From Galbitalea sp. SE-J8 (GTDB lineage: Bacteria > Actinomycetota > Actinomycetes > Actinomycetales > Microbacteriaceae): a stretch of DNA of 42,796 nucleotides. The notes under the pieces were generated by a model that had not been told where the DNA came from, did no database searches, and saw only the letters and a list, made by a program, of their open reading frames with translations. Shown piece after piece: positions 16,574 through 24,700 of this stretch (position 1 is its first letter; every line of letters begins with the position of its first letter). A program made the position numbers and the translations under genes. Location of the stretch: assembly GCF_030345695.1 (NCBI RefSeq), contig NZ_JAUASV010000025.1, forward strand, positions 1 through 42,796, written 5' to 3'.

Positions 16574-18009
16574 CCGAGACCCTGCTGACGTCGGCGCGCG
16601 TCGGCGACCGCCTCGTCGACCTGCGGGTCGTCGACGGCGTGATCCGCGGCATCGCGGCGTCGATCGCCGCGCCCGACGCCCAGGTCATCGACCTCGACGG
16701 CCGCTGGGTCGTGCCCGGGCTCTGGGACGAGCACGTGCACTTCGGCCAGTGGGCGCTCTACGCGAGCCGCCTCGACCTGTCCGGTGCGACGAGCGCCGCG
16801 GGGGCCGCCGCGCTCGTGCGCGCGAGGCTCGCGCGCGGCGACGCGCCGCATCCGCTGGTCGGAGTCGGCTTCCGCGACGGGCTGTGGGCCGACGAGCCGA
16901 CCCGGCAGCTGCTCGACGCGGTCACCGGAGCGCACCCGGTGGTGCTGCTCTCGGGCGACCTGCACTGCGTGTGGCTCAACTCGGCGGCGCTCGAGATGCA
17001 CGGCCGGGGCGAGCACCCCACCGGACTGCTGCGCGAGGACGACGCGTTCGCGATCGAGCAGGCCGTCGACGCGCTCGAGCCGGCGGAGCTCGACCGGCTC
17101 GTCGGCGACGCGGCCCGCGTCGCCGCCTCTCGCGGCGTCGTCGGCATCGTCGACCTGGAGATGACGTGGGCGCTCGACACCTGGCGCCGCCGCGTCGCGG
17201 CCGGATTCGACGCGCTGCGCGTCGAGTTCGGCGTGTACCGGGGGAACCTCGACCGGGCGATCGAGCTCGGCCTGCGCACGGGCGAGCCGCTCGACGCGCT
17301 GCTCACGGTGGGGCGGTTCAAGATCCTCATCGACGGCTCCCTCAACACCCGCACCGCGTACTGCGACGACGCGTTCCCGGGCGGCGGGCACGGCATGCTC
17401 GTCGTGCCGCCCGAGGAGCTCGTGCCGCTGCTGCACCAGGCGACGGATGCGGGCATCGAGGCGAGCGTGCACGCGATCGGCGACCACGCGGTCGCCCTCG
17501 CGCTCGACGCCTTCGCCGCGGTCGGCACCGCCCGGGCCGGCCTCGGCGGGCGCATCGAGCACGCGCAGCTCGTGCGCACGGCCGACCTGCCGCGCTTCGC
17601 GGAGCTCGGCGTTGCGGCATCCGTTCAGCCGGAGCACGCGATGGACGATCGGGATGTCGCCGACCGGTACTGGGCGGGACGCGGCTCGCGCGTCATCCCG
17701 GTGCGCTCCCTGCTCGACGCCGGGGCGCGCGTGCTGTTCGGCTCCGATGCGCCGGTCGCGCCGCTCGATCCGTGGGTGACGATGGCCGCCGCCGTGACGC
17801 GGGCGCGCGACGGGCGCGCGCCGTGGCATCCGGAGCAGACGGTGACACCCGACGAGGCGCTCGCGGCGTCCGCCCGCACGTCGATCGCGGTCGGCCGGCC
17901 CGCGGACCTCGTCGCGGTCGATGCCGACCCGCGCGACGGCTCGGCGCTGCGCACGATGCCCGTCGCGGCGACCTGGCTCGCGGGACGCCCGACCTTCAGC
18001 GCCCTGTGA
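16570..18009 (+). CDS. amidohydrolase family protein (YtcJ-like)
   Basis: The 479-residue metal-dependent hydrolase belongs to the amidohydro_3/YtcJ group. It has the metal-binding HxH (WDEHVHFG, residues ~56-63), a central lysine region (GRFKILIDGSLNTRTAYC), HAIGDHAV, the IEHAQ motif, the SVQPEHAMDD segment and the terminal LFGSDAPVAPLDPW aspartate. The ATG overlaps the preceding stop (ATGA). It is the last gene of the rpiB run; the palindrome starting 25 bp downstream may help terminate it. The substrate is unknown. Confidence 0.9.
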   Translation: MTETLLTSARVGDRLVDLRVVDGVIRGIAASIAAPDAQVIDLDGRWVVPGLWDEHVHFGQWALYASRLDLSGATSAAGAAALVRARLARGDAPHPLVGVGFRDGLWADEPTRQLLDAVTGAHPVVLLSGDLHCVWLNSAALEMHGRGEHPTGLLREDDAFAIEQAVDALEPAELDRLVGDAARVAASRGVVGIVDLEMTWALDTWRRRVAAGFDALRVEFGVYRGNLDRAIELGLRTGEPLDALLTVGRFKILIDGSLNTRTAYCDDAFPGGGHGMLVVPPEELVPLLHQATDAGIEASVHAIGDHAVALALDAFAAVGTARAGLGGRIEHAQLVRTADLPRFAELGVAASVQPEHAMDDRDVADRYWAGRGSRVIPVRSLLDAGARVLFGSDAPVAPLDPWVTMAAAVTRARDGRAPWHPEQTVTPDEALAASARTSIAVGRPADLVAVDADPRDGSALRTMPVAATWLAGRPTFSAL

Positions 18010-18033
18010 GCCCCGGCCGCGTCGTCGTCTCAT

Positions 18034-18105
18034 CCGTGTGAGGACGATCTGCGCGTGTGAGGTCGACGCAAACCGTCCTCACACGCGCGATTCGTCCTCA
18101 CACGG
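18034..18105 (+). repeat. 72-bp nested palindrome, possible terminator
   Basis: Arms 18034-18062 and 18077-18105 pair over about 27 of 29 positions around a 14-nt loop. Each arm contains the outer motif CCGTGTGAGGACGA and the inner motif GCGCGTGTGAGG, so the motif TGTGAGG occurs four times in two orientations. It follows the amidohydrolase stop by 24 bp. There is no T-tract, so it is either a non-classical terminator or a REP-like element. Confidence 0.75.
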
Positions 18106-18205
18106 AACGGATCGGGCGCGGGCCGGGGCCGGGGCGCGGCCGGGCGGGGCGCGACGGGGCGGGGCCGGGCGGGGCGGGGCGGGGCGCGGCCGGGCGGGTG
18201 CCCGC
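18106..18205 (+). repeat. G-rich tract (potential G-quadruplex)
   Basis: Runs of GGGG separated by 1-3 bases (GGGGCGGGG patterns) fill this stretch on the plus strand, in the sense direction of the preceding gene. No coding potential is seen. Confidence 0.7.
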
Positions 18206-18247
18206 CACCAGCGCCGATCCCGGCACGAGCACAAGGATGAGCCTGCC

Positions 18248-18455
18248 GTCACCCGAGCCTCAGCCCGGCCTCGCCCGAGCCCCAATCCCGGACCGAGTCG
18301 TTCACCCGAGCCTCAATCCCGGACGGAGTCGCTCACCCGAGCCCTGGTCCCAGGCGGAACCGCTCACCCGAGCCTCAATCTCGGACGGAGTCGCTCACCC
18401 GAGCCCCAATCTCGGACGGAGTCACTCACCCGAGCCCTAATCCCGGACGGAGTCG
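18248..18455 (+). repeat. 31-bp minisatellite, seven units
   Basis: Units begin with CTCACCCGAGC or close variants at 18248 (22 bp, truncated), 18270, 18301, 18332, 18363, 18394 and 18425. Full units are 31 bp and share CGGACGGAGTCG near their ends. There are no unique spacers, so this is not a CRISPR array. The next unit boundary (18456) is the first base of the 68-bp palindrome, whose left end has the same 11-base word. Confidence 0.85.
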
Positions 18456-18523
18456 CTCACCCGAGCGTGTTACTCGAGACGCCGCGGAATTCCGCATGAT
18501 CTCGGGTACCACGCTCGGGTGAG
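18456..18523 (+). repeat. 68-bp palindromic element, copy 1
   Basis: The outer arms start CTCACCCGAGCGTGTTACTC and end with its near-complement (22 of 24 paired). The centre carries the perfect palindrome GCGGAATTCCGC. A second copy, inverted and 63/68 identical, is at 27280-27347. Confidence 0.9.
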
Positions 18524-18574
18524 CGGCGCGAGCGGGGTGCGGCGCGAGCCGGGCACGAAGGAGGACAGTCAGGC

Positions 18575-18732
18575 GCGCGGCCCGCCCCGCCCCGCCGTGC
18601 CCCGCCCCGCCCCGGCCCGGTCCGCCCGGCCCGGCCCGCCGAGCCCCGGCCCGCCGAGCCCGGCCCGACCCGGCCCGCCGACCCCCGGCCCGCCCCGCCG
18701 AGCCCCGCCCCGCCGAGGCCCGGCCCGGCGCT
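18575..18732 (+). repeat. C-rich tract before the dps stop codon
   Basis: CCCCGCCCCG and CCCGGCCCGCCGAG words dominate. Read on the minus strand, the sense direction of dps, this is G-rich, mirroring the G-rich tract beyond the amidohydrolase gene. No gene is visible. Confidence 0.65.
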
Positions 18733-19216
18733 ACTTCGAGAGGTGCGCGAACAGGAACCAGCGGTCCTTCTCGAGGCCGCGGGCGATCTCGATCGCGACG
18801 TCCTGGCTCGCGGCGTCGAGCTCGGCGAGCTCGTCGATCGCCGTGCGCACGGTGACGAGGGTCGCGTCGATCTCGGCGATGATCTCGGCGATCACCGCAT
18901 CCGACTGCTGGAACCCGGCGGTCAGGGCCGGGGTCGTCGTCTTCTCGCCGACGGTCTTGATGCGCACGTCGAGCGGGAGACCGAGGGCGACGACGCGCTC
19001 GGCGGCCGTGTCCGCGTACTCGCGGGCGTGCTCCACGACCTCGTCGAGGAGCAGGTGGATGGCCTGGAAGTTCGCGCCGCGCACGTGCCAGTGCGCCTGC
19101 TTGCCGTCGACGTAGAGCGCGGTGAGGTCGGTGACGACCGGCGCGAGGAACTGGGCGACCGCGGTCACCGCGTCGGCATCGATGGAGGTCTGGGGAACGG
19201 TCGTGGTGTCAGTCAT
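18731..19216 (-). CDS. dps: Dps family DNA-binding ferritin
   Basis: The 161-residue protein stores iron and protects DNA under starvation or oxidative stress. It carries the Dps ferroxidase motif at the dimer interface (KQAHWHVRGANFQAIHLLLDEVVEHAREYADTAAERV: His, then Asp-Glu) and the four-helix length typical of the family. GAAGGAG lies six nucleotides before the ATG. It is transcribed alone, convergent with the amidohydrolase gene and divergent from the second kinase gene. The short N terminus (~20 residues, Thr/Ala/Asp) lacks an obvious Lys-rich DNA-binding tail. Confidence 0.93.
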   Translation of the reverse strand: MTDTTTVPQTSIDADAVTAVAQFLAPVVTDLTALYVDGKQAHWHVRGANFQAIHLLLDEVVEHAREYADTAAERVVALGLPLDVRIKTVGEKTTTPALTAGFQQSDAVIAEIIAEIDATLVTVRTAIDELAELDAASQDVAIEIARGLEKDRWFLFAHLSK

Positions 19217-19282
19217 CGTGGGCTCCTTCGTGGGGTGACGACGACAACGATCCCGGCCGCGCGGGCATTCCGCAAGCAAGCC

Positions 19283-19301
19283 GAGGCAAGCCTCACGAAG
19301 G
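19283..19301 (-). promoter_or_regulatory. weak candidate DtxR/IdeR-like iron box upstream of dps
   Basis: GAGGCAAGCCTCACGAAGG resembles the partly palindromic DtxR/IdeR consensus (TTAGGTTAGCCTAACCTAA) at its AGGCAAGCCT core, and GCAAGCC is repeated just before it. It is 67-85 bp upstream of the dps ATG. The match is imperfect and unsupported otherwise. Confidence 0.25.
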
Positions 19302-19343
19302 GTGACCTCACCCGGCGGCCCGCCCGCCGGGGCCGGACGGGAC

Positions 19344-19357
19344 GGGGGTTATCCCCC
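19344..19357 (+). promoter_or_regulatory. GGGGG-TTAT-CCCCC hairpin upstream of the kinase gene
   Basis: This perfect five-base-pair inverted repeat around TTAT lies 60 bp before the kinase ATG in the dps/kinase divergent region. It could be an operator or a structured leader; no partner protein is implied. Confidence 0.3.
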
Positions 19358-19416
19358 CGCGAGAACGGATGCCGGCCGCATTCCGCGCGTCCGCCGGCCC
19401 CGGTTGCATGGTTGCC

Positions 19417-20970
19417 ATGACGACCACGATCCCGGCACCATCGACCGAACCCATGACCGCGTACTCCGCTCCCGCTCCCGCTCCCGCCCCCGCCGCCGCG
19501 ACGCCCTGGCGTCGCTACCTCGGCCTGTGGCGCCGGTTCCCGCGCGACGCCGGCTACCTGGCGTTGACCGCGCTGCTGCTCTGGACCGCGTACGCGGTGC
19601 TCACCGCATCCGTCTGGGGCGGGATCTGGAGCGTCTTCGTCGCGTTCGGCGTCGCCCTCGTCGTCGCCGCGCTGTGGGCGGCGCGCGGTCTCGGCTGGAT
19701 CGAGCTGGTGCGGATGCGGTGGGCGCGGATGCCGGACGTGCGGCCCGTCGACTGGGCGCCGCGCTGGCCGCACAACGCGTTCACCCGGCTCGTGTCGCCC
19801 ATCGCGAGCGGTCACTACTGGCTGTACCTCGCGCACGCGATCGTCGTGTTCCCGATCGTCGCGACCATCACGACGACGCTGTTCGTCGGGACGCTGAGCG
19901 CAGCGGTGTCGACCCTGGTGCTCGTGCCGATCCTCGCCGCGATCATCTCGGCGCCGGGCCAGACCGCCATCGACGCGTTCGGCCGCACCGAGATCCTCGC
20001 GAGCGAGAACGGGCTTCCGATCCTCGTTCGCATCGCCGTGTCGCTCCTGCTCGGCGTGGTGCTCGTCGCCGTGCTCCCGTTCATCACGCGCGGCGCCGTG
20101 CTGCTCCACCACGCGATCGACCGCTTGCTGCTCGGCGGATTCCGCAGCTCCGAGCTCACGCGTCGCGTCGCGGGCCTGACCGCGTCCCGGGACGCTGCGG
20201 TGTCGGCCGAGGGCAGCGCGCTGCGCCGACTCGAGCGCGACATCCACGACGGACCGCAGCAGCGTCTCGTGCGCCTGCAGATGGACCTCGCCGCCGCCGA
20301 CCGCGCGCTCGACGCCGACCCGGCGCGCGCTCGGCAGCTCCTCGACGAGGCGGCGCAGCAGGCGCGGGACGCGCTCGAGGAGCTGCGTGCGCTCAGCCGC
20401 GGCTTCGCCCCGCCGCTGCTGCTCGACCGCGGGCTGGTCGCGGCGATCGACGCCGCGGCGGCGCGCTCCGCCGTGCCCGTCACGCTCACGACCGAGCTGC
20501 TGCCGGATGCTGCGCTGCCCACGGAGCTCGAGCGCAACGCGTACTTCATCGTGAGCGAGCTCATCGCGAACGCCGTCAAGCACGCGGGCGCCTCGGCCGT
20601 CACGGTGCGCCTGCGCACGCGACGCATCCCCGGGGCGGACGAGTGGTGGCTCGACCTCGGCGTCGCCGACGACGGGCGCGGGGGAGCGGCATCCGTTCCC
20701 GGCCACGGGCTCGCGGGACTCGAGGAGCGCGTGCGCGCGTTCGGCGGCGTGCTCGAGATCTCGAGCCCCGCGGGCGGCCCGACCGAGGTGTGGGCGCACC
20801 TGCCGCTCACGGTCGCGGTCGGCACGGGTCCGGTCGGCACGGGTCCGGTCGGCACGGGTCCGGTCGGCACGGGTCCGGTCGGCACGGGTCCGGTCGGCAC
20901 GGGTCCGGTCGGCACGGGTCCGGTCGGCACGGGTCCGGTCGGCACGGTCGCGGTCGGCCCGCGAGCCTAG
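19417..20970 (+). CDS. sensor histidine kinase with N-terminal membrane sensor domain
   Basis: The 517-residue kinase has a Pro/Ala lead, then a membrane sensor region with four helices (GYLALTALLLWTAYAVL, IWSVFVAFGVALVVAALWA, LAHAIVVFPIVATITTTLFV, IAVSLLLGVVLVAVLPFI) resembling the PF13796 'putative sensor' domain. HisKA_3 follows with His277 in LERDIHDGPQQRLVRLQMDL. HATPase has the N box ELIANAVKHAGA and the G box VADDGRGG ... GHGLAGLEERV. The last ~50 residues are eight perfect GTGPV repeats. An in-frame ATG nine bases upstream (19408) is an alternative start; neither has a strong ribosome site. It partners with the next regulator. Confidence 0.92.
   Translation: MTTTIPAPSTEPMTAYSAPAPAPAPAAATPWRRYLGLWRRFPRDAGYLALTALLLWTAYAVLTASVWGGIWSVFVAFGVALVVAALWAARGLGWIELVRMRWARMPDVRPVDWAPRWPHNAFTRLVSPIASGHYWLYLAHAIVVFPIVATITTTLFVGTLSAAVSTLVLVPILAAIISAPGQTAIDAFGRTEILASENGLPILVRIAVSLLLGVVLVAVLPFITRGAVLLHHAIDRLLLGGFRSSELTRRVAGLTASRDAAVSAEGSALRRLERDIHDGPQQRLVRLQMDLAAADRALDADPARARQLLDEAAQQARDALEELRALSRGFAPPLLLDRGLVAAIDAAAARSAVPVTLTTELLPDAALPTELERNAYFIVSELIANAVKHAGASAVTVRLRTRRIPGADEWWLDLGVADDGRGGAASVPGHGLAGLEERVRAFGGVLEISSPAGGPTEVWAHLPLTVAVGTGPVGTGPVGTGPVGTGPVGTGPVGTGPVGTGPVGTGPVGTVAVGPRA
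20821..20940 (+). repeat. eight perfect 15-bp tandem repeats in the kinase C terminus
   Basis: The 15-mer GGCACGGGTCCGGTC occurs eight times without a mismatch and encodes (GTGPV)8. Perfect identity at wobble positions argues for recent expansion or ongoing copy-number change. Confidence 0.95.
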
Positions 20971-20973
20971 GCT
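20968..20973 (+). promoter_or_regulatory. -10 box overlapping the kinase stop codon; leaderless regulator
   Basis: TAGGCT includes the kinase TAG stop and is followed after 6 nt by the GTG start of the regulator, with no ribosome site between. The regulator can therefore be transcribed separately as a leaderless message. Confidence 0.5.
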
Positions 20974-20979
20974 GGCGCC

Positions 20980-21657
20980 GTGACGGATGCGCCTGCCCCG
21001 CCGAGCGCCGCGGCCGCGCTGCGCGTCGCGATCGTCGACGACTCCGTGCTGCTGCGCGAGGGACTGGCGCGCGTGCTCACCGAGGCGGGCGCCGCGGTCG
21101 TGGCGCAGCACGGCGACGCCGAGGCGTTCCTCGCGGACCTGCCGCGGCATCCGGTCGACCTCGTCGTGATGGACGTGCGGATGCCGCCCACGTTCCGCGA
21201 CGAGGGCGTGCGCGCGGCGATCGAGGCGCGCCGCATCGCCCCGGCGCTCGGCGTGCTGCTGCTGTCCCAGTACGTCGAGGTCGCCTACGCGCGGGAGCTG
21301 CTCGCCTCGGGCGGCGGCTCGGTCGGCTACCTGCTCAAGGACCGGGTCGCGTCGCTCGCGCAGCTGCAGGACGCCGTCGAGCGCATCGCCGCGGGCGGCA
21401 CGGTGCTCGACCCCGAGGTCGTCGCCCAGCTCATCGGCCGCCGGCACGACCCGCTCGCGAGCCTCACCCCGCGGGAGCTCGACGTGCTCGCGCTCATGGC
21501 CGAGGGGCGCACGAACGCCGCGATCGCCGCAGCGCTCGTGGTGAGCGTCGGAGCGGTCGAGAAGCACGTGACGGCGATCTTCGGCAAGCTCGGCCTCGAC
21601 GACTCGCGGGACGACCACCGCCGCGTGCTCGCCGTGCTCGCCTGGTTGCAGCGCTGA
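20980..21657 (+). CDS. NarL/LuxR-family response regulator
   Basis: The 225-residue protein has a receiver domain (VAIVDDSVLLREGLARVL; Asp65 in LVVMDVRMPP; Lys in GYLLKDRVA). A LuxR helix-turn-helix follows (LTPRELDVLALMAEGRTNAAIAAALVVSVGAVEKHVTAIFGKL). The GTG start directly follows a -10 box (leaderless). It follows its cognate kinase by nine bases. The long MPPTFRDEG loop after the phospho-acceptor is characteristic of the subfamily paired with HisKA_3 sensor-domain kinases. Targets are unknown. Confidence 0.93.
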   Translation: MTDAPAPPSAAAALRVAIVDDSVLLREGLARVLTEAGAAVVAQHGDAEAFLADLPRHPVDLVVMDVRMPPTFRDEGVRAAIEARRIAPALGVLLLSQYVEVAYARELLASGGGSVGYLLKDRVASLAQLQDAVERIAAGGTVLDPEVVAQLIGRRHDPLASLTPRELDVLALMAEGRTNAAIAAALVVSVGAVEKHVTAIFGKLGLDDSRDDHRRVLAVLAWLQR

Positions 21658-21772
21658 CCCGGGGCGCGGCGCCGAGCGGCGCGCGCGTCCTGCCGAGTGG
21701 CGCGGCGCGCGCCCCGCCGAGAGCGGCGCGCGCGACCTGACCCGGGGCGCTCGCGGCGTGTCGCGGGGGCGC

Positions 21773-24700
21773 CTACCGCAGCGCGCCGATGCGTTCCGCG
21801 GCCTGGCGCAGGTCGCGCACCCGGTGCTCGTAGCGCGCCGCGAGCACGATGAGCAGCACGCCCCCGGCGCCCGCCCAGACCCACCAGTAGAACAGCTCGT
21901 ACACGGTGCGGAGCTGCGGCGCGAACGTCGCGATGCCGTGCCAGAGCGCGAGGATCGTCCCGAGCACGAACGGCGCCTGCAGCCGCGCGGCCACGCCGAC
22001 GACGACGGCCGCCACGGCGATCACGCCCAGCGCGACCAGGCGCCACACCGGCCGGTCGGCGAGCGTGACCGCGAACGACGGCGCCACGAGCACGAGGAAG
22101 CCGGGCGCGAGCTCGCCCCAGCTGCGGGCCGCCGCATCCGTCGCGAGGCGCTGAGCGCCCGCCGCGAGCAGCGCGATCGCGATCGGCACCGTGACGAGCT
22201 CCAGCGGATCCACGACGGATGCCGTCACCGCCACGAGCGCGACGAGCCCCGCACCGGCGAGCGCGACCCAGGCCACCGGGCCGTCGACGACCGGGTGCCG
22301 CACGAGCCGGCCGAGCAGGTGGATGCCGCTCAGCAGCAGCACGACGAGGAGCGCGCGCGGCTCGCCGAGCTGGGGAGCGGCGATCCCCGTGACGGCCGCG
22401 GCGGCGACGCCGACGAGCACCGCGCCGCCCAGCACCCGGGCGACGAGGGTGCGGATGCGATCCTCCTCGCGGGAGGCCTGCTCGAACGCCGCCGCCGCGA
22501 GCGGCACGACGAGCGCGAGCACCCAGGCGTCGAACGCCGCGGTGCGGGCGCCGTCCGCGACCTCGATCGCGACGCGCGGAGCGACGGCCGCGACGAGCGC
22601 CGCGGCACCCGCGACGGCGACCACGTCGCGGTGCCGCTCGACGGCGGTCGTCGCGCGCACGGGGGCGCTTCCGGCGAGCAGGAGCACGGCGCCGATGACC
22701 GCGACGACGATCGAACGCGTCGGCTGGCCGGTCGCGCCGGCGGCACCGACGGGCACGAGCGCGACGAGGAGCGCGGCCAGGAGCAGCGGAGCGGATGCCG
22801 TGCCGCGCTCCCGCCGCGCGCTGATCACGCTCAGCAGCCACAGCGCCAGCACGGCCGCGGCGACCGGCAGCACGTAGGCCTCGATCGCGCTGACGTCGGA
22901 GCGCGCGAGCCGCCACCACAGCGCGCCGGTGCCGGCCCCCAGGGCGAGCCAGCCGACGTGCTTGCGCGGCGACGCCGAGCCGACGAGGCCGTCGCGGGAC
23001 AGAGCGCCGACGAGCAGGGCGATGCCGACGAGCAGCAGTCCGAGCCAGCCGTCGGCGTCGCCGAGCGCCGCCACGAGCGCGGCGGCCGTCACGAGGGCGG
23101 CGCCCGCGTCGATCGTCCAGCGGGGGAGCGCGGTGACCCGCGCGGCCTCGAGTGCGAGACCGGCGGCGGATGCGGCGATCGCGACGAGCGCGGGTGCCCA
23201 CCAGGGCGCCGCAGCCGTGCCGATGCGCAGCCCGATCGCGAGGGCGACCGCGAACGCCGGGGGCACGAGCGCGGCCGCGGCGTAGCGCTCGGATGCCGTG
23301 AGCGATCGACGGGTCGCCGCGAGCGAGAGCGCGACGGCCACCGCGAATACGGTGACCGCGTCGGCCCAGGAGTGCGCGTCGGACCGGCCGCCGGTCAGGG
23401 CCGACACGGCGACCTCGGCGCCGGCGGCGACGACGAGCGCGGAGCCCCCGAGCACGCGGCGCTCGAGCAGCCGCAGCCGGGGCACGGCGAATGCCGCGAG
23501 GGCGACGGCCGCTGCGAGCGCGCCGACCGAGCGTGTCTGGGCGAGCGCGGCATCCGCTCCGATCAGCCGGGGTGAGCCGACCTGCGTGGTGAGCGCCGCC
23601 GCGCCGACGAGGGCCAGCCCGAACGCGCCGAGCGCGAGCAGCGCGCGGACCGCGGGCCCGCTCACCGCCCACCGCGCAGCGACGAGCGCCCCGATCGCGA
23701 CCAGGGTGCCGGCGAGCCAGGTCGGCTCGCTCGCCCAGCTCGCGAGGTAGCCGAGGACGAGGGCGGCGGCCCCCGGCATCGCGATGGCGAGGCGCACGCC
23801 GGATCGCCTCGGCTCGGCTGACGCCTCGACAACGCGGCGCGCGCGGAGCACGACGAGCGCCGCGATCGCGAGCGCGCCGAGTGCGAGCCAGGCGCTCACC
23901 ACGACAGCGAGGGTCGGCAGGTAGCCGGCCGCGGCCGCGATGAGCCCGGCCGCGGCGCCGCCGAGGCCGATCGCTCGCGAGCGGAGCCGACCGAGCGCGG
24001 CGCTCGCGAGCGCGACGAGCACGAGCACGGCGATGAGCGCGAACAGCGCGGCGACCTGGCCGCGTCCGGGGGCAACGACCGCATCCGTCGGCGCGAACCG
24101 CCACACCCGAGTGCCGGCCGCGGCGATGCCGAGCGGACGCAGCAGCGCCACGGCGGCCGCGGCGAGCGCCGCGAGCGCGGGCACGACGAGAGCGCCGACC
24201 GTCGCGGCGTCGAGCTGCGGGCCGGCGGCGCGGCGCGGGCCGACGCCGGACTGCGGGGTCGGGCCCGGGTGCGGGGCCGCGCCGAGTTGCGGGGCCGCGC
24301 CGAGTTGCGGGGCCGCGCCGAGTTGCGGGGTCGGGCCGAGCGGCGGGGTCGGGCCGAGCGGCGGGGTCGGGCCGAGCGGCGGGGTCGCGTCGAGTTGCGG
24401 GGCTGCGTCGAGTTGTGGGGTCAGGCCCGGGTGCGGGGCCGCGCCGAGCGGCGGGGTCGCGTCGAGTTGCGGGGCTGCGCCGAGTTGCGGGGTCGGGCCC
24501 GGGTGCGGGGCCGCGCCGAGTTGCGGGGTCAGGCCCGGGTGCGGGGCCGCGTCGAGTTGTGGGCCGGCGATTCGCCGCCGCAGCACGTCGAGCGCGAGCA
24601 GGATCGCCGTGGCGGCGACGAGTGGTTCGAACACGCCGACCTCGGGCGAGTCGTCGAGGCGCACTACGAACGCGCCCGCGGCCAGGGTGAGCACGAAGCC

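Noticed and set aside
18248-18455. Regularly spaced repeats that look at first like a CRISPR array
   Set aside because: Units are contiguous and degenerate along their whole length, there are no unique spacers, and no cas genes are in the window.
18057-18499. Pro/Ser-rich frames such as SPEPQSRTESLTRAL across the minisatellite
   Set aside because: Repeat translation only; no ribosome site, and the array is intergenic between convergent genes.
19213-21618. An 801-codon minus-strand frame over the second two-component pair
   Set aside because: The plus strand encodes the kinase and regulator with all catalytic residues; the minus frame has only low-complexity DRTRA repeats from the 15-bp array.
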